This document shows, in pieces, positions 22,121 to 32,713 of a stretch of 64,000 nucleotides of DNA. Positions within the stretch are counted from its first letter, which is position 1, and each line of letters starts with the position of its first letter. The notes beneath the pieces are model-generated. The model was not told where the DNA came from and ran no database searches. It saw nothing but the letters and a program-made list of their open reading frames with translations. Source of the stretch: Euclidia mi (taxonomy: Eukaryota; Arthropoda; Insecta; Lepidoptera; Erebidae). Both the position numbers and the translations under genes were made by a program. The stretch is from contig OX123192.2 in the NCBI GenBank assembly GCA_944739405.2, positions 46,924,486-46,988,485 of the forward strand, given 5' to 3'.

Positions 22121-24380
22121 TATTATAAGTACATCATAATATTAATATTGCAACCCACTGCATCATCCACGAATTACCAAAGACAATATGATACGAAAGG
22201 AGCTACTCCAAAGCATCACAACCAATTGTCACTTCAGTCCAGCTGTTCTTTAATAAATAATAGAATAGGATTTCACAACATTGGGTTAGATATGTATAGC
22301 CTTGAGAAACGATGATTATTGAAATATGGAATAATTACATGTCGCAAAATAATGAATTAGATAGATATTGGATAACGTTTTGTTTGAATTTACATTTTGA
22401 ACATAAGAAAATTACAGCTATAAGGATCTACCATTCGTCGATTGACATAATTACTTACCGACTATAGATATACTGAACAATACCAAAGTCATAATATTTT
22501 TTTGATCTATTAGTTGCTAGAAAACTTGAGTAGACACGTCAATTATTTATTGTATTAACACCAGTTCTACTAATGCTTCCAAGAACCCTAGAAGCTTTGC
22601 ATACATTTATTCATCAACAGTTAAATAAATTATAGGGAAGGGTACCGTGTTCAAATGTAGCGAACCGGCCTAAACACTTTAAGAACACTCAGTGGAGCAA
22701 CCATACACGGTCCCATTACAAAACACAGTTTAGCTACAAAACTATTCCATAGTTTAAGCAACTATATTATTATAAAAAGAGGTTTAGCCCTAGACCATGG
22801 ATCATTCGACTGTCAAATGATAAAACCGCCGCGACCCCTAGTTTAACGTCAGCTTTAGGCCCGGTGTCAAACGAGTCCTTGTCTAGTAGTTTTGTTGGTC
22901 ATTAATAATTAACTATTAAATTACTAAGTTTTAAAAAACTTCATTCCATTTTACGTACATTACTTATTTGGTAGAAATGAAATTATTACACTTCGATAGC
23001 AAGAAAACCACTTTTAGTAATAGGGATCAATTTACGCCATAGTTTGACATTTAACCTCGCACTAACGGTTAACAACTAAGGCTTTTATCCAGGTTTTTTT
23101 ATAATAAGACTGACAGTCTCCGTAAAACTCACTTTCTTAGGTCAATCGCATGCCGGGTTAATGGGATTAAACAAAAATTAATCTGTGTCATATTTCTAAG
23201 AATTTAATATCATTTTGGGTTCATTCACTGTATTGTATACCTACTTGAAATTTGTGGTTCCTTATAAAAATATAATAATATCCTTCTACATTCGTACAAC
23301 ACTATGTAGTCCCAAACTTAGCAGAAACTTTTTGTATAGGTACCAGATAATAGATAAAAATACTTTATCACATTTAAGAGATTTATAGAATCGGATAGAA
23401 TAGAATCCTATATTTCAAATACATCTATGCTTCAAAACCTAAACTCACATATAATATTATAATAAATATGTAAATTATTTTATAATAAGCATTTTTAAAC
23501 TGTTATAGCAACCTTTTGTGTAATCCCATCGACACCAACATCAAGGCAATGGATTGGTTAGCATATTGTTCATGTTTTAGTTTCCAAGATCCCATGTAGG
23601 ATAGGTTATAATTTATTATAGCCAACATCCGCCATTCGAAAATACGGTTTACAGTACAAATCAGTAATACACATCAGTAAATATGTCTATCAAAGAGAAA
23701 ATTATGGAATAGTGTTAAAATCCCCTTACATAATAACATATTTGCTTGTTGTACTTACATACTCACGTCAACCATTCTCATTTTCTTCGATCAGTCTTAA
23801 TTTTGTAAAATCGCGTCACCCAACAGACTCGTAACCGCTAGCCAGTTTCCAGCACCATTGCCACGGCGCTGAGGACACGTCGTGCTCCGTCGTCAGCAGA
23901 ACGGCGATGTCCTTCAGCCAGCATTATGGGATTTCGACGAGAATACTCTGAAAATTAAAATTGGATGTATTAGTAATGTGAGGTGGACGTATCCCACTTC
24001 TGATGTCAGAAACACTACATATGTATATGTAAATATATATATATTCTTGAATGTTTCATACTACGGATTACTTTTTGAAACTTAAGATGTTTATGTAAAA
24101 GCGAGGTAGTTCTAAATAAAAGATAGTTTGTAGGGTATAAACACTTTAATTAATCAATTAGACTGAAATGAATCATATCTTGTCGAGTTATACATTACAT
24201 AGATTTATTTATAGAAAATAATAATTACTGCACATAATATTACACTATAATATATACTAAAATTGGAATTGTACCATATTATATACCGTACGTGAATTGA
24301 GGTTTCAATTACAAGTATTATTACTGTATACAATAAATATACTTATCTCCAGTATTACAGCTGGACCGTGCGGAGTGTAC
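22121..24380. other. long stretch with no recognised gene
   Basis: AT-rich. The only coding-like patch is GC-richer DNA at about 23795-23950 on the minus strand: a possible acceptor 'aattttcag' followed by about 34 open codons. It matched nothing I recognise. Confidence 0.45.
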
Positions 24381-24382
24381 AG

Positions 24383-24470
24383 TCCTGTGGTCGCCCAACG
24401 AAATGTGTCAGTTGTAGTGCGGCACTGGTTTATATAGGAAAATACCCCCACTGTTCGGCGATCACAGGAT
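24383..24470. mobile_element. 88-bp inverted-repeat element (possible MITE)
   Basis: The ends 'tcctgtggtcgcccaacg' and the complement of 'ctgttcggcgatcacagga' match at about 16 of 18 positions. No clear TSD. It may be a very short MITE or a fold-back relic. Confidence 0.45.
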
Positions 24471-24794
24471 GTCAATTGATTTCCTCATTTTATTATTTCA
24501 AAACAACGTTACAGAATTGGCGTAGACTTTAAAATAAATTAAAGTAATACAAAATGCTTATGACTAATTAACAATTATAGTATTTATTACATTGTGTAAA
24601 TAAGAACATATTTAAACGTTATTTGAAATGATAACTGTAGAATTTGTTACATAATTTAATTGTTGATCTGGCAACTCTTTTACAACGCTGTAAAATACTT
24701 ATTTTAATATTTATAATTATGGAATTAATTACATTATATAACTATAAGTATGACATCCTATATATATTATTCTAACACATGCAAACCCACTGAC

Positions 24795-24862
24795 GTTATT
24801 TGCACATAGAAGTGTCGACTGTGCTGGTGTTTGTCCATAGCCGCGCGAATCCAGTCGATGCA
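24795..24862 (-). repeat. short dispersed repeat (copy 1)
   Basis: The reverse complement is almost identical to 62672-62741: 'tcgactggattcgcgcgg', 'ctatggacaaacaccagc'. The ends carry a short inverted repeat (atttgca/tgcaaat). Confidence 0.75.
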
Positions 24863-24957
24863 AACAGATAGACACAAGACAGACTTTATTTTAAACTATG
24901 TAGTGATGTAAAAATTAATTAAGTTTTCATCAAGCATATTCGTTACCAATATTTTAG

Positions 24958-25443
24958 CTGTTTTCATAGTGTCATGTCCTACGGCATTTTGTTATGGGGC
25001 AAAGCTGCGGATATTCAGAATATCTTTGTTCTACAGAAACGAGCGGTACGAGCAATATACATGTTAGGTGCTAAAGATACTCTTAGGGAACGCTTTAAGC
25101 CTATAGGAATTCTAACAGTAGCCTCGAAGTTCTTATTTGCTAATATATTGTATATTAGGCAAAATATAGGTTTATTTACTACAAAAAGTGACATACATAA
25201 TATAAATACTAGGAACAGGCATAAGTTATATGCCCCTTATTATCGTTGACATAAAGTTAACAATTCTTTTGTAGGGCTAGGTATTCGTATTTACAATAAA
25301 ATACCTATTAGTCTTTTAAAATTACCATTTAATACGTTTAAAAGTAAAATAAAAGACTGCCTTATTAGGAAAGGTTATTATACTGTTAATGATTATTTCA
25401 GTGATAAGGATAGGTGGTCACTTACACTAGACAACTCATGATC
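24958..25443 (+). pseudogene. LINE RT C-terminal fragment
   Basis: The plus strand reads FHSVMSYGILLWGKAAD, LQKRAVRAIYMLGAKD, TRNRHKL and, after an in-frame TGA at about 25246, NNSFVGLGIRIYNKIP and FKSKIKDCLIRKGYYT. This is the C-terminal region of a jockey/CR1-superfamily LINE, 5'-truncated at about 24950. It is inactive because the RT core is missing and a stop interrupts it. Confidence 0.8.
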
Positions 25444-25919
25444 TACTACTTATTTAGAATTTATATAGATACTTAGCATATTCAGTTTATCATTATATAA
25501 CATTTCTAGTTCTTTTAAATTATTATTCGTTTATTATAATTAGGTCATTCCACTTACTACATTTACATTTGCATTGTTGTTCCACTAATTTTATTAAAAT
25601 TTACTGTACTGTAAGATGAAGATAACTAGTTATCATGGTCTGTGAACAAACGTTTTTGTAATTTTGTGTATTCATATACCGTCACTTCTGTAACATACAT
25701 TTCCACCATAGTTCTGAACATGGTCACGAGTTGTATACATTATAAGTCGTAAGTGGATGCTCCTGTTACACAATATTCGCAATGGAAGGCTAACTAAAAC
25801 ACATAATTTAGTAACTGCATTAATTGCTTAAGTATTATGTCTGTAACTAATTACTATTTACAAGTAATTTAGTACAATGTGTAACAGTTGCAGCTCCTTA
25901 CAAAAATAAAGATATGTAC
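25444..25919. other. probable LINE 3' UTR, no gene
   Basis: AT-rich and non-coding. It may be the 3' UTR of the preceding LINE fragment, ending near 'aataaagatatgtacc' at about 25906. Confidence 0.35.
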
Positions 25920-26105
25920 CATAATATTGGCGATTTAAAAGAGTGGCCTCGAGTTTTATTGCCCGTTCTTTCTCGTGGCTCTACCTATTGCTTTGCGAAC
26001 GAGGCAGTAAATGTAAATGTAGAAGCATTAAGTAATTTAGTTCTAAAATTGACGTTCATAAGCGTCACCTTGTGACCTAGATGAATAAATGATTTTGACT
26101 TTGAA
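25920..26105 (+). mobile_element. LINE 3' end
   Basis: Contains 'ttattgcccgttctttctcg', 'tttgcgaacgaggcagtaa' and a terminal 'aaatgattttgactttgaa', the usual end of a Lepidoptera LINE family. It is a 5'-truncated fragment. Confidence 0.5.
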
Positions 26106-26129
26106 TATACTGGAAATTCGGTAATAATA

Positions 26130-26288
26130 AATAGGTACCTTATATATTCACCGAGTAAAACAAATAAAATAAAATAGATATACAACGGTGTAAATGATCC
26201 CCTCTAAAAAGCATTACCCCAGTATCCGATTTATCGTGAACCTTACTTGCGGCTCGCAATAATAAGACACACGAGAATAAAACTTGAG
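26130..26288 (-). repeat. dispersed repeat, inverted relative to 48301
   Basis: The reverse complement matches 48301-48455, best over 'tctaaaaagcattacccc' and 'gtatccgatttatcgtgaa'. No coding, no ends defined, family unknown. Confidence 0.7.
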
Positions 26289-26805
26289 AACACCTGACCA
26301 ATAAATAATTTTATACGCCTGTTTATGTATGAGCTTGAATCAATTTATTTTATTTTTTGGATACTTTCTGGCAAGGATTTCGTTGGGATTTTTTACATGA
26401 TATTTTGGAGTATGTTACAGGCAGCGATAGACAAATAATTTATAGACTGCTGCGCAGATGGTATTGAGTTCAGGCTCACGGCGCTTCACTTGCTTTGCGA
26501 AGTTATGGGCATGAGAAATAAAAATTTTATTTCGTAGATGATATGTCGTATATATCCTAAAAGACAATGTAAAACTAACAAAGTTTTTACTTAACGCTTG
26601 CTGTAAGCCTAGGAAAGCAGGTCAAACCATCGATCGCGGTTGCCATGACGATATTTGACAGTCGCCTTGAATATACTGCTGAGGGAAACTATATGGATTG
26701 AAGTACGATACAGACGAGGCTGGATAAAACGGGAAAACCCAGGCGGAGACATGGATATTTTATATACGTAGACACTGTAATTTCACCATTCACAATAAGT
26801 CGTTA

Positions 26806-27000
26806 GAGAAAAATGTATCTGTTACGACCAATTCTACTAACTACGGAATTCAATAATCGAATTATAGATCTGTAGATTTTAGATTCGTTTTTGACAGTTT
26901 TTGACATAAGCTCCATACAAAATATGTCAAACACGAATCTAAAATCTACAGATCTATCTATAGTTCGAATATTGAAAATGGCCGTAAGAGCTCTTTCTCG
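26806..27000. mobile_element. fold-back element (MITE)
   Basis: Arms of about 42 bp at 26851-26892 and 26931-26974 ('gatctgtagattttagat' and its complement) surround a ~38-bp centre. Imperfect pairing continues outward to about 26806 and 27000. The host TSD was not resolved. Confidence 0.65.
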
Positions 27001-27374
27001 TGCTACATTTAATTTTGACTGCACGTATCGCGCGGTGGTTTAAGCGGCCAGATCGCTGTTTCGCACTTCTCTGATTGCCTAGGGCCGATCTGCACACGTG
27101 TCACTTTAAGTGATCCAAAAATTGTAGTTTCGAGTCTGGATGTTCTTTGAGTATGTTGATAACGAGTTTGTAAGGTACTCGGTGACATAAAATTTATTGC
27201 AAGCGAAAAATCAATAATTGTTTGAAGTCTCGCCAATAAAAGATTTTTTACATCAAATAGTAGGTATTGATTATTTTTAATACTTCAATTATTTCTGCAA
27301 AATCATGGGGAATCATAATTGAGAATACTTAAGTGTTTGTTTAGTAAACACATGTATTATTTGACATTCTTACC

Positions 27375-27625
27375 TTTTTTTTATGGAATAGGGGGCAAAC
27401 GAGCAGATGGATCGCCTGATGTTAAGCGATTACCGCCGCCCATGGACACCCGCAACACCAGAGGAGTCACAAGTGCGTTGCCGGCCTTTTAAAAAGGAAT
27501 ACGCTCTTTTCTTGAAGGTTTGAAGGTCGTATTGGTTCGGAAAAACCGCAGGTGACAGATCATTCCACAGTTCAGAGGTGCGAGGCAGAAAGTTTCTAGA
27601 GAAACGCACCGTTGTGTGCACTACT
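27375..27625 (-). mobile_element. LINE 3' fragment
   Basis: The minus strand encodes HTTVRFSRNFLPRTSELWN, FKKRAYSFLKGRQR and GVAGVHGRR, then the 3' end 'taatcgcttaacatcagg' and 'gtttgccccctattcc'. This is the C-terminus and short 3' UTR of a common Lepidoptera jockey/CR1-superfamily LINE, heavily 5'-truncated. Confidence 0.8.
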
Positions 27626-27639
27626 TGTAGGAAATTTTC

Positions 27640-28760
27640 AGGAGCAAATATTTTTATAAGCGTCTATGGTTGCAAATATTGATATTAGGTATGTATTTGC
27701 ACAAACATCGCTGTTAGGTACTTTCAAGGCAAAATATGACGACATATTCTGCTACAAGGAGTGTATTAAAAAAAGTTGCTAAGAGAAGTCTTTCTTGGCA
27801 ACGCCGCAAAATAAGGCGCAGTAACGCTAAAGTTTTAAAAACACACTCCTTATTATAAGTTCTGAAAGCTTTGAACTTTCACTTTAAGTATGTTACTTGG
27901 TTAAAAGTTCGTAAGTTAAACATTTTCTTGAATGACGCACTTCAGTTTTACAACTTGTGTGAAACGATGGTACATTTTACGTTTTAGTAAACAAAGGTAA
28001 TACTTATAACTTAATATTGACATGAAGGTATTGTTTTGGAACGTTACATAGAAGATAACCCACCAAGATCTACCATTTTTGGGAGGTTTTCCTGAGTGTA
28101 TTTTTTTTAGAATCTTTGTGGTTAGAAATTCGTAGCAATGAAATTGTGTAACGCGGCAGAGACAAAAAAAACTTATGTGGGGTACGATCGAGCAGGTTGG
28201 TTGTGAGATATATACATTTTTCTTTTTCGCGTGGGTAACTCTGGAGAGTTTTTATACAATCCTTACCTAGAAAATTATTTTCTTTACACTTACCCAACTC
28301 CTGGTTTTTCGCTTCATGCATCTTATTCCCTCGTCGGTTTCTGAAGTTTCAGTATTACCGCGTGTGAGTCTCTTATATTAATTCAATTGGAGGTCGAGTC
28401 GCCCACTTTACTGCGCCAAGACTTTACCTTGGGTTGTCATTTCAGGCTCTTTAGCTCTCTCGAGGTCTCTCTTTATCACGGACCACCAGGTCAATGACCT
28501 ACACCATGCTTTTGTTTAGTGGTACGTAGTTTTACGCCGTGGGGGTAGGCAGAGACAACAAAACGCCACATGCTTACAAACCTCACGCGCTTCCTCTCAT
28601 TTATGTCTTTTTTCATACATGCTAGCAAGTTCCGTATCTTTCAGACCTCTCCTTTCCTTGGTCAGTGGTGTTAGGTCAAGATTAAAAGCCTGATATAATG
28701 TCTACGACTTTTGATATGTTCATAACGTAAGAGATTCTCATCAGTAATTGGTTAACTTTA
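27640..28760. other. no gene recognised
   Basis: Includes 'ccgtgggggtaggcagag' near 28540, a phrase of a dispersed Lepidoptera repeat. An 83-codon minus-strand frame at 28321-28070 has no recognised domain. Confidence 0.4.
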
Positions 28761-28786
28761 AAACCTACTAATATATTAGTAGGTTT
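28761..28786. repeat. perfect 26-bp palindrome
   Basis: 'aaacctactaata' followed directly by its exact reverse complement, with no spacer. Confidence 0.95.
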
Positions 28787-28899
28787 ACAACAATAATAAC
28801 AAAATCTGTGTGTATGTTGCTGACCTCCAAATCGCAAAAATATACCTCTGAGAAGTTATTTTGCTGACAAGATAGAAAATACACAATTTCAGTTTCTTG

Positions 28900-29597
28900 T
28901 TTTGAACGCACGTCGCTAAAAAAGAGGTGCAGGAATAACGTAGCAATGCCACAATGCACCTGACTTAAAAGAAATACGATTCCATCATCCAAATTTTCTG
29001 GTGATGATAGGAAACCGAAATAAGCAAAAGGGAACGCTGAAATAATTCACGCCTACATTTTACCAGATTTGTTAAAGTATAAAGTAATAAGATGAACACG
29101 TTTCCAATTTATAAATTGCTTTGAAAAAAAAACAGATCCAATTTTTATACTACCACGATTTGTACACATACTAATGATTATGTGTACAAATCGTGGTACA
29201 GTTTCATAAGTTAATCCTGTCATCAGCAAATGTAGACATCGACGAGGTGATATTACGCGCCAGTGTGAAGATACCATTAGTGTTGTGTGTCGAAGTACCG
29301 ACAGTTCCGAACTTATAAATGTAATAATTGTGAAGACCAAGTGAGGGTAGGTTCCGAAACCCGCACTTTTCGGAAGCAGCGCTGACGGACATCAGTCATC
29401 CCGTGACCGTGACCGTGGCTGGTGTAACCCTTGCCGAAACGTCGGGGCAAATAGAAAGGTATTTCAATTTTCTTTTCGTTTAGTTAACGCGATTCAGACC
29501 CGTTACATAACCATTAGATCCAATTTTTGTTTAGGAAACACTTCCTCAGATTAAAATAGAACATTACATTATATAGCAGAATTATGTTATGTTTAAT
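28900..29597 (-). repeat. dispersed repeat copy A, interrupted at 29147-29515
   Basis: The reverse complement matches 63184-63478, including flanks outside any open frame. A shared reading 'DDGIV.LLSQV' looks protein-like. Between the copies, however, almost all differences in it change the amino acid, and the frame is not kept upstream, so it is treated as non-coding repeat. Confidence 0.7.
29147..29515. mobile_element. 369-bp insertion with 13-bp TSD
   Basis: Flanked by 'agatccaattttt' at 29134-29146 and 29516-29528. The other copy of the surrounding repeat (63184-63478) has an empty site. The left end is a 20-bp-arm hairpin (29151-29198). The right part has 'gccgaaacgtcgg' and 'cagacccgttacataa', phrases of a dispersed Lepidoptera element also present at 31940-32095. 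A Penelope-like origin is only a guess. Confidence 0.75.
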
Positions 29598-29689
29598 ATT
29601 TTTTGCGTTCAGCGTACTCTTTTTATAAGCCAGGTGGCAGACGGTAAAGTCTTTTCTTATGGCAAGTCCATGTGCTTCTGTAATACTCA

Positions 29690-29960
29690 ATTTAAATTCA
29701 ATTTATTTATCAAAAAAACACAGATACATTAAAATATAATTTTTATATAAAATCAAACTTAGGGCTAAGCGGTTAACTAATAAATTAGAAAGAACACCAC
29801 TTCTGTACTAGTTACAAAACTATATCACAGTAAGTGAGTTCTCCCTTTACAAATTCTTGTTTTGTATTTTAACAATACCACAAAACATAACATAACATAA
29901 CATATCTTCACGCCTTTAATCCCCGAAGGGGTAGGCAGAGGTGTATTACACAAAATAATT
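29690..29960 (-). repeat. dispersed repeat tail
   Basis: 'cttcacgcctttaatcccc' and 'gaaggggtaggcagagg' are characteristic of a Lepidoptera repeat read on the minus strand. No coding. Confidence 0.4.
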
Positions 29961-30336
29961 ATAATATTCGTAAACAAAGATAAAAGGTAAAGCATTAAAA
30001 TGAATTTCTAATTAATAGGTACATGTACATGTAACATTGACGCATTTATTATTAAAATTGCGTGTTGTGCATTTTCTAGAAAACTTAATGTAACATAAAA
30101 AACTATGAGTCAGCTGAATCGTGAACAGTGTCAGTGTGTCAGTAATGGTTGTGTGTAGCATTTATTTATAATAATAACATAATTTGCGTGTGCGTTTTAT
30201 CCAAACTAGGTGGATTTACAATATAATGTTAGTAGGTCACTATTCTAATGAGGTTCTGTTATGTACAAAATATATTGAACGATATATGACAACCAAATTA
30301 CATGAAAAATTTGTTCAAGCACGTATATTATGTAGC

Positions 30337-31560
30337 TTAGGTATCTCCATAATCGACGGTGTTTATATACCTCCTCTCTGCCATAATTTTCGCCGGACAG
30401 TCAATAGAGCCTGTGTTGTGTTTACTAGGCTTTTTGTACTGCAAGCGGGTAGCACACGTTGGTTCGACGGCTTTTTTCGTGCATTCCTTTATAGAATGTC
30501 CACGATCGCCACAATGTCCACAGGTGTATGTTGTCTCCCGGCAAGTCTTAGCTGCATGGCCATATTGCTGACACTTGAAACACCGAGTCACTAAGGTAAA
30601 GTCTTTAACAGGGCACGAAGACCAGTTTATAAAAACTCGATCTTTTTTTATGAGGGCTTTCCTTAACACTGCAGAGACTTCTATGATAAAGTTGCAGGTC
30701 TCACCGTCCTTTTTGCCTGACTTATGGCTTAATTTGATGCTATTAAGAAAAGTTTTAAGGTCGCAATCCGGCATCACTTCGGCAACATTTTGGTTGTACA
30801 GGCAGGAAAAAACTTCTCTTTCTTCCATACAAGTGGGCACACCTATTATCACCACCCTCGGTCGTCGCTTATGAGGCTTATCTATCTTAAGACCTGCGCT
30901 CGTGAGCTGCACTGATTTCTTGAGCTTCTCAATGTCATCTCTAGAATCAGTACTAATTATGACACCGCCATTTTTTAGTTTGTGTAGGCCCCGTACGTGC
31001 AGTTTTATCTGCTTAGGGCTAATAATCTTTTGGACAAGGGATTTTGTGTCCTCACTCGACTTCAATTTATCACCAGGATAAATGGCTACTGAGTTCATTT
31101 TCTTTGGCTGTATAAAATTATTAGGTCCTTTTTTTACCATGTCCGCAAATGAAGTGGTCTCGGGAGGTTTCGACGTGTCTTCAATGGTCCGGGTGAGGTC
31201 TTGCAGCCGCTGTGATAGGTCTAACTGATCTTGAAGTGACTGTACAAATGTTTGGGCTTGGACGAGTCTAATCTTCAGGGCCTGGTACCGTACTGCCATA
31301 TGCGATGTGGCAGTACCCACAGTACGGCACAAATTGTTGATGCGCAACTTCTGCTCCGAGTTCATTTTGCCCTCAGCTACGATAGCGCACACCCCATTGA
31401 GACTTTCTTCAATCATGGTCATCCACGAGTGTATCTCCGGTGTTTCACCTTGGCTCGGCGCATTAGGTCTCGTTGCGGATGCAGGTGCAGGCTCTGCCGA
31501 CGGTGTAGGAGGCAGGGAGTGCAGGGTCCTGCTACTCCGGTTGAAGGGGCTGTGGTCCAT
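30337..31560 (-). CDS. LINE ORF1 (Gag-like RNA-binding protein), 407 aa
   Basis: An intact 407-codon frame from the ATG at 31560. The N-terminal ~150 residues are polar with a coiled-coil-like stretch. The middle (about 180-310) resembles the RRM-like part of R1/I/jockey ORF1 proteins (RPRVVIIGVP). Two zinc knuckles follow, CFKCQQYGHAAKTC and CGHCGDRGHSIKEC; a third is degenerate (CATRLQYKK...GSIDC). Such proteins bind element RNA in a ribonucleoprotein particle (known of the family). Downstream on the minus strand there is no endonuclease/RT frame, only about 150 bp and an (att)-rich end. The element is thus ORF1-only: a deletion derivative, or a non-autonomous form relying on another LINE. 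Confidence 0.85.
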   Translation of the reverse strand: MDHSPFNRSSRTLHSLPPTPSAEPAPASATRPNAPSQGETPEIHSWMTMIEESLNGVCAIVAEGKMNSEQKLRINNLCRTVGTATSHMAVRYQALKIRLVQAQTFVQSLQDQLDLSQRLQDLTRTIEDTSKPPETTSFADMVKKGPNNFIQPKKMNSVAIYPGDKLKSSEDTKSLVQKIISPKQIKLHVRGLHKLKNGGVIISTDSRDDIEKLKKSVQLTSAGLKIDKPHKRRPRVVIIGVPTCMEEREVFSCLYNQNVAEVMPDCDLKTFLNSIKLSHKSGKKDGETCNFIIEVSAVLRKALIKKDRVFINWSSCPVKDFTLVTRCFKCQQYGHAAKTCRETTYTCGHCGDRGHSIKECTKKAVEPTCATRLQYKKPSKHNTGSIDCPAKIMAERRYINTVDYGDT

Positions 31561-31599
31561 TATGGGTGTTGATCTACTAAATTTGATAAACTAAAACAC

Positions 31600-31930
31600 G
31601 ATCCATATTTAAAATTATAGTTATATACATTACACTGGTAAGTTTAAAACCGATTGCCGGCAAACAAGGTCACGACTCAGCACGTTATATGTTTATTTTA
31701 ATTGATTTTTAACACGTCTGTACTCAACGAAAGGTGCTAGGTGTGTGTTACTGAAGTAATATTAAGCCAAACGTTAAAGCTAGGTAATAATATTAATAGT
31801 GCATTAACTGGAAAGTCTTAAAATCTTACAATAAACAGTGAACAAACTGTTATTTTAAACAAAATGCTAAATATATATGTTTATTACTTTTCATCCAAGA
31901 AACAGGTGGGCGATAGTAAAATAGTTGTAA
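31600..31930. other. 5' flank of the ORF1 element, no gene
   Basis: AT-rich. It may include the 5' UTR of the LINE at 30337-31560. No promoter motif was identified. Confidence 0.35.
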
Positions 31931-31939
31931 AGATCAATA

Positions 31940-32095
31940 ATTGAGGGTAGGTGCTGCAACCGGAGAGAGCGCTGCAGAAAATTAGTCGTCTCGTGACCAC
32001 GGCTGTTGTTACCCATGCAGAAATGTCGAAAAATATTTAAGGTAGGTTTTAAACCCTTTATTTTTTATATTTACGCGATATGGACCCGTTACATA
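31940..32095 (+). repeat. dispersed repeat, relative of 29340-29515
   Basis: Shares 'tgagggtaggt', 'cgtgacca.ggctg' and 'gacccgttacataa' with the insertion at 29147-29515, but is diverged and lacks the hairpin end. Confidence 0.55.
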
Positions 32096-32202
32096 AATAT
32101 TACAAAGTGGGCGAAAGAACTCGTCACTGGAGTCGCTATTGCACTATAGCAAAAATACCTACAGATATGCAACACTAGGTGTGCCCGCTGTTACACCCCA
32201 CT

Positions 32203-32289
32203 TATATCTACTAATGGATTAGTAGATATAGCTGGGATGTAATCTCGCTATGAGTATTAGGTATGGATACCTAAGACTCATAGCGAGAT
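32203..32289. repeat. two adjacent near-perfect hairpins with GG centres
   Basis: Hairpin 1, 32203-32230: 13-bp arms, loop GG. Hairpin 2, 32242-32289: 23-bp arms with one mismatch, loop GG. They are separated by 11 nt. Parts of both arms ('atctcgctatgagt', 'tagatata') recur at 62936-62990. Confidence 0.9.
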
Positions 32290-32446
32290 GTTGTATCTAA
32301 TAACCATCGATAAATCTTTCTATTCGCTATGTGCACGACAGTAGCGCCACCTAGCATGCCAAATGATGACATATCAGTATTTTATTGCTTTCTAGTAAAT
32401 ATAGTAAATTAAAGATAAATAAAAAGACGAAGTGGTATTTTTACTA

Positions 32447-32713
32447 TCAACGATCATCCACTAATGTCGGTATTTCAATTCGGAATTCAGTACAGCCAAT
32501 AATATCTCTTGTATTGACGTAATCTGGACTGAAACACTTGGTCATTAATGCTTTTACGGTGGCTCTATTCGGCCAAAAGATTAAATTAGTAGTTGCACAA
32601 GCTAGATTCTGTAAGATCAAATGAAATATTCGTGAGATTGTTGTTACACAGAAGTGTACAACAAATGATACACTCAATGCTGAAAATGTCAAGCCAGTTT
32701 TCATTTTTATCAA
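32447..32713 (-). pseudogene. DDE transposase fragment (DDE_Tnp_4/Harbinger-like)
   Basis: The minus strand encodes about 88 residues with TTISRIFHLILQN, NLIFWPNRATVKALM and KCFSPDYVNTRDIIGCTEF. This resembles the helix-turn-helix and first catalytic block (normally ..IIDCTE..) of DDE_Tnp_4 family transposases. The first catalytic aspartate is replaced by glycine, and the frame ends shortly after in VDDR. The rest of the transposase is absent, so it is a dead fragment. Recognition is by motif memory, not by search. Confidence 0.65.

Noticed and set aside
28768..28992. Open frame containing DDGIVFLLSQVHCGIATLF with a similar frame at 63298-63501
   Set aside because: The two copies differ mainly at amino-acid-changing positions and lose the shared frame upstream. 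Homology also extends far into non-coding flanks. It is a dispersed repeat, not a conserved gene or a Gr exon.
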